A stretch of DNA of 64,000 bases from Brettanomyces bruxellensis (Eukaryota; Ascomycota; Pichiomycetes; Pichiales; Pichiaceae), in NCBI RefSeq assembly GCF_011074885.1, contig NC_054687.1, forward strand, positions 310,001 to 374,000, read 5' to 3'. The stretch's first letter is position 1. Every line of letters begins with the position of its first letter. The translations under genes were made by a program, and so were the position numbers. This document shows positions 22,875 to 32,754 of the stretch, one piece after another. Below the pieces are notes generated by a model. The model worked only from the letters and a program-made list of their open reading frames with translations. It did not search any database and was not told where the DNA came from.

Positions 22875-23664
22875 TCTTGTTATTATGCCTTTGATATCTT
22901 ATTGAAAAGTAGCAACTTCAGTCTTTAATTGAATGGTTAACCCGACTTATTACAATCAGAAATATGCTAAGGAGGAAAAAGGTGATAACGGGGAAAGCGA
23001 GGCTATACGAGAAGTGAAAAAAAAAATTACCACTACAAGGAGAACTGGCTGATCTCAGTATGATAATTTCGGCGGATCGAGCTATTTTCAACTGGCTTTT
23101 CTTAGCAAGCCAATTTCAAGCACAATTAGGGCTACAAAAGTTCAGATTTTGTATTTGAAGTTATACCGAGGGAAGTTAGTGGAAACTGCAACAACTTGTA
23201 TTGCTTACTGTGCTGAATAGCAAATACCGGATATTCAAAAGTATGAACCGATGCATATCTTAATCAGATAGGCTGATTTAGACGAATAAAAATCTCAATC
23301 TTTTAAACATCAGGTTTCCTGTTTAGTAATGTACTCCATGAACATATCCAGCTTAAAATCTGATGGTTTACAGTATTCTCATATGACATTAACTGAGAAT
23401 TATCATGGAGTATCTGCCGCTAGAGTTATATTGTCGAAACTTTTTACCGCATCCGAAAGAGTGGGAAATCCGCGGATTATTTCACTATCATCTGGATTTC
23501 GATTTTATAGTAATAGGCAACAGCTAGCTAGCTATAAGAAAGTTCTTTGCCCTTCAACAATATACATTCAGGCATAGATTCGTTTAACAACTGAGTCAAA
23601 GCTACATTAATATTAAAATTACAGGACTTTTCGTGCACGTAAACAAATTTCATCAGCAAGCAAC
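22875..23664. other. Bidirectional promoter region between AIM18-like and S-formylglutathione hydrolase genes
   Basis: About 790 bases containing the uncertain 82-codon frame listed separately. The rest is AT-rich with one A-run at about 23.02 kb. Confidence 0.5.
23329..23577 (+). CDS. Small uncertain ORF upstream of the S-formylglutathione hydrolase gene
   Basis: A true ATG-started frame of 82 residues ending 87 bases before the next gene. It has a mixed composition (Ser, Arg, Leu, Tyr) less skewed than the random frames nearby, with SGFRFYSNRQ towards the end. I recognise no domain. It could be a small protein, a translated upstream ORF, or chance. No intron joining it to the hydrolase is evident, since there is no TACTAAC between them. 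Confidence 0.2.
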   Translation: MYSMNISSLKSDGLQYSHMTLTENYHGVSAARVILSKLFTASERVGNPRIISLSSGFRFYSNRQQLASYKKVLCPSTIYIQA

Positions 23665-24537
23665 ATGAGTTTCACTGTTGAGCAATCTATTAAGTCATTT
23701 GACGGTAGATTGTTGAAATTATCGCACAAATCGGAAGTCACGCACACGGAAATGGCTGTCAATGTGTATTTACCCCAACAGTACTTTGCAGAGGGCTCAA
23801 AGAAGCTACCAATTTTGCTCTACTTGTCTGGACTTACCTGTACTCCAAACAATGCCTCAGAAAAGGCGTTTTTCCAACCGTATGCCAACAAATATGGATT
23901 TGCAGTGGTTTATCCAGATACTTCCCCCAGAGGTGCAGATGTAGCTGGTGAGGATGATAGCTGGGACTTTGGAACAGGTGCTGGGTTTTATTTGGATGCT
24001 ACCGAGGAACCTTGGAGCAAGAATTACAGGATGTATACATACTTGTTGAAGGAATTACTTCCACTAATCGGCAAGGAGTACGAGCGTTTGGATACTACCA
24101 ACATTTCGATTTGCGGCCATTCGATGGGCGGATATGGTGCACTGATGCTCTATCTAAAAAACCCGGATATTTTCAACTCATGCTCAGCTTTTGCACCTAT
24201 CGCCAATCCAAGTAATTGTCAATGGGGTCAGAAATGCTTTGGAAACTATTTGGGTAGTGATAAAGCCAAATGGGCCCAGTACGATCCATGCGAACTCATT
24301 CATAACTTTAAGGGTGAGAAGAAGCCGATTTTGATTCACCAGGGAACTGCCGATAATTTCTACAGAAGAGATCATCAGCTTCAGCCAGAAAATCTAGTGA
24401 AGGCAGCAAAGAATTCACCTTTGGATGGATTAATTGACCTAAAACTTGTTGATGGCTATGACCACTCATATTACTTCATCTCAAGCTTTGTGGCAGATCA
24501 CTGTGCTTTTCACGCTAAGTATATGGGACTTGACTGA
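23665..24537 (+). CDS. S-formylglutathione hydrolase (esterase D family)
   Basis: A 290-residue alpha/beta-hydrolase that splits S-formylglutathione into formate and glutathione, the step after glutathione-dependent formaldehyde dehydrogenase. The nucleophile elbow is GHSMGG with Ser153. The acid is Asp230 (HQGTAD) and the base His267 (GYDHSYYF). These positions agree closely with human esterase D. LSGLTCTPNNASEK (55-68) is the oxyanion-hole region typical of the family. The length fits the 299-residue S. cerevisiae enzyme. The C-terminus is GLD, so there is no SKL-like peroxisomal signal. It protects against formaldehyde in all yeasts and serves energy metabolism in methylotrophs; the sequence alone does not show which applies. 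Confidence 0.93.
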   Translation: MSFTVEQSIKSFDGRLLKLSHKSEVTHTEMAVNVYLPQQYFAEGSKKLPILLYLSGLTCTPNNASEKAFFQPYANKYGFAVVYPDTSPRGADVAGEDDSWDFGTGAGFYLDATEEPWSKNYRMYTYLLKELLPLIGKEYERLDTTNISICGHSMGGYGALMLYLKNPDIFNSCSAFAPIANPSNCQWGQKCFGNYLGSDKAKWAQYDPCELIHNFKGEKKPILIHQGTADNFYRRDHQLQPENLVKAAKNSPLDGLIDLKLVDGYDHSYYFISSFVADHCAFHAKYMGLD

Positions 24538-25012
24538 ATGCATACCCCAATTTCTACATGAACAGCAGGGCTCTTCATACAACTCTCCATATTTCTCTTT
24601 TGCTTTCAAGATGATTGGAATTCTTTGGAAAACTACAGTTGAGCACGTTTACCAAACCGAAAGCATATATTTAATTTGCTTAATCAAACCAAGCGATGTC
24701 TACTTTAATAGACAAATATTATACTCGACGCTACTAAATCTGTGCGCTAATTTTTAAGTGCTTTTCCAGATCCTTTACAGACACTAAAGGCTGTAGTTCT
24801 TAACTTTCATTCTCAATTGCCTTAATAACTTCTTTGATCTAAAAAGAGAAAACTTCTCATATATAACTATCCTAAACTATCAGTTCCGTGCACCAATCAG
24901 TGATCCAATTATTTTCCTTCAATGCTGTCATATTATATGTCAAGGCATACTTCGCAATTTCCATACAAACACTTCAAATAGGTAAGCAGAACTTCCCATT
25001 TAACTCATAAAT
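24538..25012. other. Convergent intergenic region
   Basis: About 475 bases between two convergent stops. AT-rich, no gene or repeat seen; it must hold both transcription end sites. Confidence 0.55.
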
Positions 25013-25654
25013 TCAATCCGTATCACACATTTTTGTGGGCTGAGTTTCCCTTTCTGTGGTATCGGCAACATTTTTATAACATTGAATCTTTTGTCCGGCC
25101 AACAACATGAGCACGAATGCAAAAAGACATGCGGCGAGTATTCTATGAACACGCATAATATGAGAATGCCTATCTCCGGCCCTCTTTTCTCTATCACCTC
25201 CTTCAAGTTCCTTGTAAGGAGAAGATACTCCACTACTGTAACCATAATTATCATCACGGACATCCGATTCTGTGAAAATATCTTCATAACGAGGTGGCAA
25301 ATCGTTATCATCGTTCTTTTCGACTTTCTTATCGCTGATATTCTGCATTCCAATTCCTCCTTTATCAATTTCAAAGTCTGTCTGCACTGAGTCATCAACA
25401 AGCTCCTTCTGGAACATTGGTATCACCTTGTAAATCTTGCGATTGTACTGTTCCATGTTCATGGGATCAATATTTGGATCGTACTCAACATCTGAAAAAG
25501 AAATTGGCTCAGGATTAGACCGCTTTTCAACCTCATTCTTAGATTCGGAAAGAGCTGCCATCACAAGATACTCATCTTCTTTGTAATATTCTGGAACTAT
25601 GGTCGTCTCGCCTGTTTCCGGGTGGTAAATATGCTTAGGCTTACCGACAAACAT
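25013..25654 (-). CDS. Tail-anchored acidic protein with a PPxY motif
   Basis: A 213-residue protein of unknown identity. Residues 1-165 are acidic and hydrophilic. Residues 119-125 read LPPRYED, a classical PPxY ligand for WW domains such as those of the Rsp5/Nedd4 ubiquitin ligase. A basic patch (HSHIMRVHR) precedes one hydrophobic segment (about 172-188, ILAACLFAFVLMLLAG), followed by about 25 polar residues. No signal peptide is visible, so a cytosolic N-terminus with a single C-terminal membrane span is likely. Yeast has several membrane-bound PPxY adaptors that bring Rsp5 to cargo (Bsd2, Tre1, Ear1, Ssh4), though none looks like a clear full-length match. Role as an Rsp5 adaptor or substrate is inference from the motif and topology. 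Confidence 0.6.
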   Translation of the reverse strand: MFVGKPKHIYHPETGETTIVPEYYKEDEYLVMAALSESKNEVEKRSNPEPISFSDVEYDPNIDPMNMEQYNRKIYKVIPMFQKELVDDSVQTDFEIDKGGIGMQNISDKKVEKNDDNDLPPRYEDIFTESDVRDDNYGYSSGVSSPYKELEGGDREKRAGDRHSHIMRVHRILAACLFAFVLMLLAGQKIQCYKNVADTTERETQPTKMCDTD

Positions 25655-26275
25655 TGGCCTTATTAAGAGTAGAATTCGGAATAGATGATGCTGCGACCTC
25701 TAATAATCAGTGCAAAATAAATAAAACAGCTTCTCTCTTGAGTTCCTGCCGTTCTAAAATGTAAATACCGAAAACTGGCTATTCTAAAGCTTGCTGCTTT
25801 TAAATAATGCTGGAAAGGAGTTCACCTAAAAAGAATGGACAGGCAAATTAGAAGCAGTAAAATAAGTGGCGGTCCAATCTTAGATAAGGGGAAAAAAATT
25901 GAATGATGCTCAAAAAAGAATAATGTCGAGGGAAAATATGACTTGTTTAAACTTACAAGCATCTACCATCAGTAGAACATCGACGCGTCGAAATATAGTA
26001 GATAAAGTTACTTTATATTCAGTCAATTTAGTTCAATTTTTTTCTTGCATTTTTCGATTTCACAACATGAATCTACTCGTAGCCTATACGAATGAGGGCT
26101 ATAAAATGTACATACAGTCATCAGATACTGCTGTACATTTAGGTTAATATAAACATAAAACCGCATTACATCTAGGGTAGGACGGTTTATTTAACGTATA
26201 CTTTTACAGTTGCCAACAACTGTGACCTTTCTTTCATCTAAGTTCCAACCAGGAAAATACACATACTTGCAAAAT
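25655..26275. other. Divergent intergenic region
   Basis: About 620 bases between the PPxY protein gene and the small Asn/Gln-rich gene. It contains one CGACGCGTCG palindrome at 25981-25990. No credible coding frame. Confidence 0.5.
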
Positions 26276-26635
26276 ATGACAACTATTACGAATCAATGGG
26301 CCGCAGCGCTTGCAAATGCTCCGAACAAGAGAACGGAAACTGCTCAGGTGCATGCGGAAAACAGACATCATCGACAAGGATCGAAATATGGTGTTTCTGC
26401 TAATGGTAATAGTAATGCTACAGGAAACGGATATACATCGATTAACAACTTCAACAGGGCACAACTCATTCAGGTGACCAATTCAAAATTCAAATATTTG
26501 GAATCGCAGGCGGCAAATCACAAAAATGTGACATTTTATAGTAGAAGTTCAGAACAGCAGCAGCCTTGGACAAGGGCAAGAAAGAAGCCGGAGGAAAAAC
26601 AGAAGATTGATTTTCTCAAAGAAATAAGCAAATAA
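26276..26635 (+). CDS. Small Asn/Gln-rich protein of unknown function
   Basis: A 119-residue frame from the first ATG; upstream the frame is open only with non-ATG codons. The protein is hydrophilic, with an Asn/Ser/Gly-rich middle (about 38-60) and a Lys/Glu-rich C-terminus (RARKKPEEKQKIDFLKEI). There is no membrane segment or recognised domain. The composition differs from random frames in this AT-rich DNA, which are Leu/Ile/Phe-rich, so it is probably real. A possible intron acceptor (TTTTACAG) just upstream could join a further 5' exon, but I find no convincing donor or branch site. Confidence 0.45.
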   Translation: MTTITNQWAAALANAPNKRTETAQVHAENRHHRQGSKYGVSANGNSNATGNGYTSINNFNRAQLIQVTNSKFKYLESQAANHKNVTFYSRSSEQQQPWTRARKKPEEKQKIDFLKEISK

Positions 26636-29487
26636 GAAATTTGAGGTATTACGAGCAACGGTGAAAAATAACGGCGGTTGTAAGAACTAAGGGCGGTTTA
26701 AGTATGGCTGAGTTTAGTAGAGGACATATATATATATAAAGTGTATAACGAAAATGGTAATCGATCATGAGAGATAAGCAATGCGTATGCCCTTCTAATC
26801 AAGCTATGCGTACAGTTCCAATATAGCAATAGCAAAAACAATAGGAATAAACGGAAAATTTGACGCAGCGATTGCGGAAAACAAAAGGGGATGAGTTAGT
26901 ACCCCGAAAAAAAAATTACGTATGCAATATGTGAACAATATGTCCGCATTAGGCAAGGATGCGTCCAAATCAAAACCGAACGATTAACTTGGCCAACTTT
27001 GTGTGTTTTACTGCACTAACACCGGGATAGACAACAAGTGACAGCATTAAAGATGCCGACATTTGTAACGTGTGTGGGAAGGGAAGTATTAGCGAGCAAT
27101 AAACAGAAATTGCAGCTTATCAGTAACGACAAATTGCTTGCTATTTTGGCAAAGTATTATATCCTGCAGGAGATTAAGTAACAGGAAGACAGGCTGAAAC
27201 CACAAAGGGTTTTTTTGAATTTTTATTGAATTTGTAAGAGTACGCAGGGGATGCTGAGGGCAAACTTTTTTGAGAAAAACTGACGCGTCAGGAAAGAATG
27301 AGAAAATAAAACTAAAAAAAAAATTGTGACTTAAAACATTCCGGGGAGAAAGGGAAAACAAAACATTAAGCGCGCGTTAAAATAGAACGGAGAAATGAGT
27401 AAAAAACCAGAAAAAGCAAGAAAGTTGCATGCAAACGGAATAGAAAAAAAGAAGATAGGAGATTAGTGTGTATATACCAAGAGGATAAGAAAATGTCCAA
27501 TGCCCAATGCCCAATGCATATATTTTTCCACTTTCCTTTTTAAGGCAAGTCAGTATTGAGAGTCGGGCTGGGGTTTACACTAAATCGAACATCACTAAAT
27601 GCAGAAAGAAATGCCGGAAAAAGGGTTCAAATGAGACAGATTGCTTTTTTAAATAGGCGAGATAGCACATGGGAGGGGTGGGCGAATCAATCAAGGGTCG
27701 TAGAAAGAAAATAGCAATGAAGAGACGAAAACGGAAATAAATCTTAGAAGGAGGAAATATTTTTTCCTTTTAGCAAACGATAAATTCGAAATGCATCGGG
27801 TTTAAACCGGCCTTATTTCAAGTGTTCAGCCGTTCATCGAATATAAATTTTTTAGGAGAATAATACATTATTCTGCCAGTTAATTGAACTTGGTCAATGA
27901 TAAGGGGGGGGCGGACCATTTCCAGAACAAGGAAGCTGAATGGAATGAACTATAGAAAAAATGGAAAACGTGTGTTCTGCTGAAAAAAATGGTGCGTACA
28001 ATACGTGTGGAAATTACAGCTAATTTGCGATATCGGGAGCAAATTTGAACCGGAGAAACCCGGTGAGCTGGGAAGGCTGCCCGGTGGCCTGGTATTCACC
28101 GGGGCAGAATTTCTGAGGTGTACCGCGGAGCCCCGTAGGGCACGGGGAACGAACTGGGCCGAGTGGGCCGAAATACAGCTGGATATCTCAGGGGTAAGAT
28201 TCGAGACGCGACATGAATCCCGAATGGAACAAATAGGTGTTGGCAGTATGATTAAGCTGCTTGATAAGAAAGAAAAAAAAAGCAGTTAGCTAATTATTAA
28301 TTAACGTACAATAACATTGAACCGTAACAATAAGCTAAACATGTGTTGGACTGTACAAATGTGTTGTAATCTTGCAACCACTATAAATTGCATGTCCCTC
28401 TGATAAAAAGAGAAAATTTTTTTATATCCAACGCACGTAATTTAATGCCTATTATCTTTTCCCCTTCAGGCTCATGCAACATACTTTTCCACCGAATTTA
28501 CACAGATCACATTGATTGTCTGCACACAACTTGGCACCTTCCTGTACCATTCATTCCACATGTATCCATATATCTTCTTTTGCGTCGCCTGTATGGGAAA
28601 TAATTATTTCTATTTACCCAATAATTACTTCTCTTCTTTCATTCCCATTTTTTCCGTTTTCGGTTTTTTTCTTCTTACGTATCGTATTTCGCTTTTCTAA
28701 ATTTTTTTTTTTTCTTTCTTTACCCTCCGCCTCTCTTTATTATATTATATCTTTGCTTTCCTGTCCTATTTTTTATCCTTCGCATATTTTCTTACCCTTG
28801 AGTTGCTCCCATCTTCTTTTCATCTTTCGCATCTTTCTTTCTGCATCACTCTTTACTAAGTATCAACCCATACACGTATACTTTCCACCGGCAAGGCTTG
28901 CGTCACTTAATAGAGGCCAAGCAAAGGGCCGGAATTTAATCAAATAGCAGAGAAAAAAAGAATCCGGAAGGATAAATTTTTTTTGCTAAGAAGGACAGTA
29001 ATAATATATTCATTTCTACTTGAGTATTCGTGCCCCTGCGTTCACTCAACAGCTCGTTTAAACTCAAGTTGGCGTGCTTCCCTCGCTTATACCAACAACT
29101 ATCAAATCTGGATCTTCTCGGGAGTTGTCAGCCTCCATTCTTTTTCATAAGAGCAATTGCTGGAAGAGAGAGATAAAAAAAAGAGGGGAAGAGACAGAGA
29201 TAAAGAAGAGAGAAAGAGAACATACGTTCAACTCGCTCATTTTCACGCATACACAGTTCGCAGTTCGCAGCTTGCACATCCTCGCTTCACCTACAGCACA
29301 GTTTAGTGCCAATCATTCAGTAGGGGAGAAATAAAGAGCTGCCTGATATTTCATCTAATTTCCACCAGTACATCTTTTGCCATTCACTCATTTGCTCTCC
29401 ACCAGTATATTTCACAGCATTTCCCTTTGGCTGCACATCTAATTTATTCGCACTGCGTCTACAATCCATCACATTGCATCAGCACAA
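26636..29487. other. Long intergenic region with a GC-rich block and a pyrimidine-rich leader
   Basis: About 2.85 kb. From 26.6 to 28.0 kb it is A/G-rich and featureless. At 28.03-28.21 kb lies the GC-rich structured block listed separately. From 28.62 to 28.86 kb it is strongly pyrimidine-rich, and from 29.16 to 29.22 kb purine-rich. The open frames here follow from this base bias. The 3' part is the likely promoter and leader of the Ser-rich gene at 29488. Confidence 0.55.
28030..28280 (+). ncRNA. Candidate structured Pol III transcript (possible SRP- or RNase P-type RNA)
   Basis: A GC-rich island in AT-rich intergenic DNA. At 28077-28107 CTGCCCGGTG can pair with CACCGGGGCAG, a 10-pair stem with one bulged G and a 10-base loop. 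At 28131-28147 CCCCGT pairs with ACGGGG around a 5-base loop. At 28155-28166 TGGGCCGAGTGG resembles a tRNA-Ser/Leu A box (GGCCGAGTGG exact). 31 bases later, GATTCGAGAC (28198-28207) resembles a B box. S. cerevisiae SRP RNA has a similar A-box and B-box pair near its 5' end, as I recall it. No tRNA cloverleaf can be drawn. Boundaries are approximate and the strand follows from the box order. Identity is unproven. Confidence 0.35.
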
Positions 29488-31425
29488 ATGAGCGTTTCTA
29501 CAAATACCATCTCCCTTTTGCCCCCCTCACGCGGGCTTCCCATCTCACATCAGCCACAGGGCTCTACATCGTCGCTGAGGCGGACACATAGGCATCGGCG
29601 GTCGGCGGCGATATCCGGCGAGTTCGATATGCGAGAATTCGGCATGCTGCCGCCTGTTCAGGCGTATTCCACCTCGCAGAGAGGATGCATGTCTGTCCCA
29701 GGGTCTCCGACAAAGGCAAGGGGTGCGTTTCTGACGCTTGCCGGAGAAAACGAGCCGAAAATCGCCCAACCACAGATCAAAGTCTCGAAATCTCCGCCGG
29801 CACCTCTCAAACTAACGCCAAAAAACTCCCGGAGCTCGCTCGGATCGCCTTTCACGAGGCCGGTGGCCCACTTCACGTCCCGTGCAGCCGGCATACAACC
29901 CGGGGAAAGCCCACAGTCGCTTCCGGGGTCGCCAAGTCACTTCTTTATGACTGAAGAAGCAAGATTTACCGCTCGCTCGGATGTCCCGGATGCAGTTATC
30001 GACTTGGACGACGTGTTTTCGGAGCATTTGCAGTCATTGAAACCATCCAGGCCCCAGGAACAGTCTTCTCGGACGTCGTCTGCCCCCGAACTCGAGCCGT
30101 TTTGCTACCCAAAGCACTCTCTTCTCTGCTCTCCGAAAAAGAACGAGGTTGCAATCGTTGAGGAGATCACCGAGGAGGACGGCGACGCAAACAGCACCGG
30201 CAGAAATGCTAGTAGTAGTAGCAGCACGACTAGCATCAGTGCATCATCGCATTGCTCTGCAGCAAAGAGCTGCTTGAGCACACCGGCGAATTTGGAGCCT
30301 TTACAGGCAAAAGTTGCCACGCTGTCTGCACTTACAAGCAAGAAAAGTGGATCTGCGACCTCGCTTTCGTCCGAAACACGCAGCCTCAGCACAATTTCCT
30401 CAGTGTCGTCTCTCAGGGGAAAAGTACGCTACCAATCGTACTTCCAGAACCAGAAAAAGCTTGCTTCGCCAACTTTGGGACCCGTGCGGATGCCTGCCAA
30501 GACTAGACCTACCTCTGTGCGTTTTTCAGACAGCCACTCACCCAGTCCGGCACACTTTAGGCGCCGTGAACTTTTGGCACAGGGTGGAAACCGCAAGAAA
30601 AACCCGTTCCGCTACCAGTCTCAGGTGTACGAGGTGTCTCCAGACGCGTTCAAGGACTTGGATCTCGAAATACCGGGCGAGACCACCCCCAAAACTCCGT
30701 CCTTAAACGGGAATTGGCCGTCTCTCCCTCCACCGGACGAAAAATCTTCACGTACAAGTTTCACACAGTCCCGTTCACCCTCTCCTTCAGGGTTCGAATC
30801 CCACGACCAGCCTTCTAGGTCGCCTTCCTTTTCTCCGGACCAGCACGAGGTTGCTTCCTCGCAATCTTCCGCATGTTCAAGTCCGAAATACGAGCAGAGC
30901 ACAAAAGTTCAGCCTTCTTTGCTTGAGAATCATCACCGGTCCGGCTCGATTATCAGCTCGATTTCCTCCCGTTTGCACCATCATGGCCACGGAAACTCTG
31001 TTTTCTCCTTGAAGTCGTTCCGCTCACTTTCCAAACGAGCCTCGTTTGTCGAATCAGCCACGGACGAGCTTCTCGGTCTCAATCTGGTGTCTGGAAGAGA
31101 AAGAATCTCTGCCTCATCGCCTGTATCGTCTTCTTCCAACTCTTTCGTCCACCAGGACACCACAATGAGCACACATGATGCAATTGCAGCCGAGAGAACC
31201 CTTCTTTCGGACGAGGCAACGGTTACTTCACGCACTTTGGGGGAACCTGGGCCGATGGTGGATGTTTCTGTTGGAAAATACTCCAAAGAGAGCTCTCCAC
31301 TGTCAAATATCTCCAATACTGGCTCTCCAAAGAAGAGGAAACCTGCTACTGAGCAGCACAAATCTGCTTCATCTGGCAGACACGGGAGAAGCCTGCTTCA
31401 CTGGATGCTCAAGAACAAGCGCTAG
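29488..31425 (+). CDS. Large Ser/Pro-rich, mostly disordered protein of unknown function
   Basis: A 645-residue protein, rich in Ser, Pro, Thr and basic residues throughout, probably disordered and heavily phosphorylated. Short ordered-looking motifs stand out: RRTHRHRRSAAISGEFD (about 31-47), many SP/TP sites (GSPTK, GSPFT, SPSPA), VIDLDDVFSEHL (about 170-181), an acidic EEITEEDGD, KVRYQSYFQNQ (about 311-321), NPFRYQSQVYEV, and the C-terminal GRSLLHWMLKNKR. The RR-S-x-I pattern suggests kinase sites, and SP/TP sites suggest cyclin-dependent kinase control. The gene is visibly richer in G and C than its neighbours, with frequent G/C-ending codons. I do not recognise the family. A cell-cycle or polarity regulator would fit the composition, but that is speculation. 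Confidence 0.75.
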   Translation: MSVSTNTISLLPPSRGLPISHQPQGSTSSLRRTHRHRRSAAISGEFDMREFGMLPPVQAYSTSQRGCMSVPGSPTKARGAFLTLAGENEPKIAQPQIKVSKSPPAPLKLTPKNSRSSLGSPFTRPVAHFTSRAAGIQPGESPQSLPGSPSHFFMTEEARFTARSDVPDAVIDLDDVFSEHLQSLKPSRPQEQSSRTSSAPELEPFCYPKHSLLCSPKKNEVAIVEEITEEDGDANSTGRNASSSSSTTSISASSHCSAAKSCLSTPANLEPLQAKVATLSALTSKKSGSATSLSSETRSLSTISSVSSLRGKVRYQSYFQNQKKLASPTLGPVRMPAKTRPTSVRFSDSHSPSPAHFRRRELLAQGGNRKKNPFRYQSQVYEVSPDAFKDLDLEIPGETTPKTPSLNGNWPSLPPPDEKSSRTSFTQSRSPSPSGFESHDQPSRSPSFSPDQHEVASSQSSACSSPKYEQSTKVQPSLLENHHRSGSIISSISSRLHHHGHGNSVFSLKSFRSLSKRASFVESATDELLGLNLVSGRERISASSPVSSSSNSFVHQDTTMSTHDAIAAERTLLSDEATVTSRTLGEPGPMVDVSVGKYSKESSPLSNISNTGSPKKRKPATEQHKSASSGRHGRSLLHWMLKNKR

Positions 31426-31941
31426 AGGCGATGGAGAAAACGAAAAATAAGAAAAAACGAAGAAAAACAAAAAAAAAAAAACACACATGTACCATACCCA
31501 CACTCTTTTGATTATCTACACATTTTAACATAGAACGCAGTTCCTTCGGTTGGAATCGCTTTTCTACTCGTGCATTTTATTTACGTCAAGATGTTTTACA
31601 TTTAATTAATATAAATAAATAGAGCGTTGGTTCGCTTTCTGTTTTCTTGCCGCCTGTAGTCACGCGTAGACAAATGGTTGAGTAAATAAAGATACAATAC
31701 TGAAGCATATAATTCTACCTAGATGTCACTTTCATTCATGATGCTATCTATTATATTCATGTATGACACATTACCATTCTATTACGTTATTGCTATTACC
31801 ATTCGATTGCGTAAGTGTTATTACCACTGAAATGGGTCTGGAACAACAAACCGAGTCCAGCTGGCTTGAGCATTCAATCTTCTTCAAAAAAAAAAAGCAT
31901 CTCTTATCCGGTAAAACCAACCCAAGTCATAAATATGTTAA
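31426..31941. other. Convergent intergenic region
   Basis: About 515 bases between the stops of the Ser-rich gene and the membrane-protein gene. It starts with an A-rich stretch (31.44-31.48 kb) and shows no gene. Confidence 0.55.
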
Positions 31942-32754
31942 TCAGCAATAACGGTCACTTATTTGTGCCAAGTTCGAGTCCATTTTTGCGTCGTCGTCAG
32001 CATCTTTTGCAAAGCGGTATATTCCAACTATCCAGCTTAAAACACTTAAAAGCTTTTTAACCCTCACCGGAATGTGCATTTTCTTCCACACCATATCTAG
32101 GTTAAGCATAAGCTCGCCCAAATATCCAACTAATTCTACCACCACTTTTACTTTCATCGTATACAACTGCATTAATGTATCCTTCAGATGCTTTGGTATC
32201 TGGAAATCGGGTAAAATACTTTGGTGGCTCATTATCCGGCATTGCAACTCTAATTGTCTAACGATCTTATTCACTTTTATTAACCGCACAACCAAACGGC
32301 GACAATTGATCAAGATAACCACAATGTAAAACCGTGACAAATGCCGCACAAGAATATTGATTATCCTGCCAACTCGTCCTTTATTTTTCTGCCTTAATCT
32401 TGGAATGAATGTTTGTAAAAGAATGAAATTATCAAATTGGTCTATGCCAAACTCCAGGGTACCTAATATTACATCTTCGGCTTTGGTGTAATATCGAGTT
32501 AGCTCACGTAATCGGCTGGACACACTTTTATCTCTTAATCCATCTGTAATCCTGTCATTTTCCTTTTTCTCATCCACAATTTTCCCAACTTTCTTGCTCT
32601 CAGCATTTTCATTCACTTCTTTGATATTGGCCATTTTTACAACTTTTTCTCGTGCAATATAACTTTTAGCTTCCTTCCGACTCTGTGCTAGATAGAGCAG
32701 TCCTCTTAATTGCTGCGCAGAGATATCCCAGCCCTCTTTACTGAACTCGGGCAT
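31942..32754 (-). CDS. Unknown basic protein with hydrophobic helices, possibly Pex11-family
   Basis: A 270-residue protein. Residues 1-80 are polar and Lys/Glu-rich. Residues about 85-270 hold alternating amphipathic and hydrophobic helices, for instance HLSRFYIVVILINCRRLVV (about 138-156), VELVGYLGELMLNLDMVW and LLSVLSWIVGIYRFAKDADD near the end. Regular Arg/Lys between hydrophobic residues suggests membrane-associated amphipathic helices. The arrangement resembles Pex11/Pex25-type peroxisomal proteins that shape the peroxisome membrane, but I see no diagnostic motif, so this is a weak suggestion. ATG at 32754 is the first in frame. Confidence 0.5.
   Translation of the reverse strand: MPEFSKEGWDISAQQLRGLLYLAQSRKEAKSYIAREKVVKMANIKEVNENAESKKVGKIVDEKKENDRITDGLRDKSVSSRLRELTRYYTKAEDVILGTLEFGIDQFDNFILLQTFIPRLRQKNKGRVGRIINILVRHLSRFYIVVILINCRRLVVRLIKVNKIVRQLELQCRIMSHQSILPDFQIPKHLKDTLMQLYTMKVKVVVELVGYLGELMLNLDMVWKKMHIPVRVKKLLSVLSWIVGIYRFAKDADDDAKMDSNLAQISDRYC

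Noticed and set aside
28005..28289. 94-codon frame across the GC-rich block
   Set aside because: It has no ATG start, and its length follows from the scarcity of TA-containing stops in GC-rich DNA. The RNA interpretation explains the hairpins better.
30786..30812. GGTTCGAATCC string, a perfect tRNA B box
   Set aside because: It lies inside the coding frame of the Ser-rich protein (Gly-Phe-Glu-Ser), and no tRNA arms can be formed around it.
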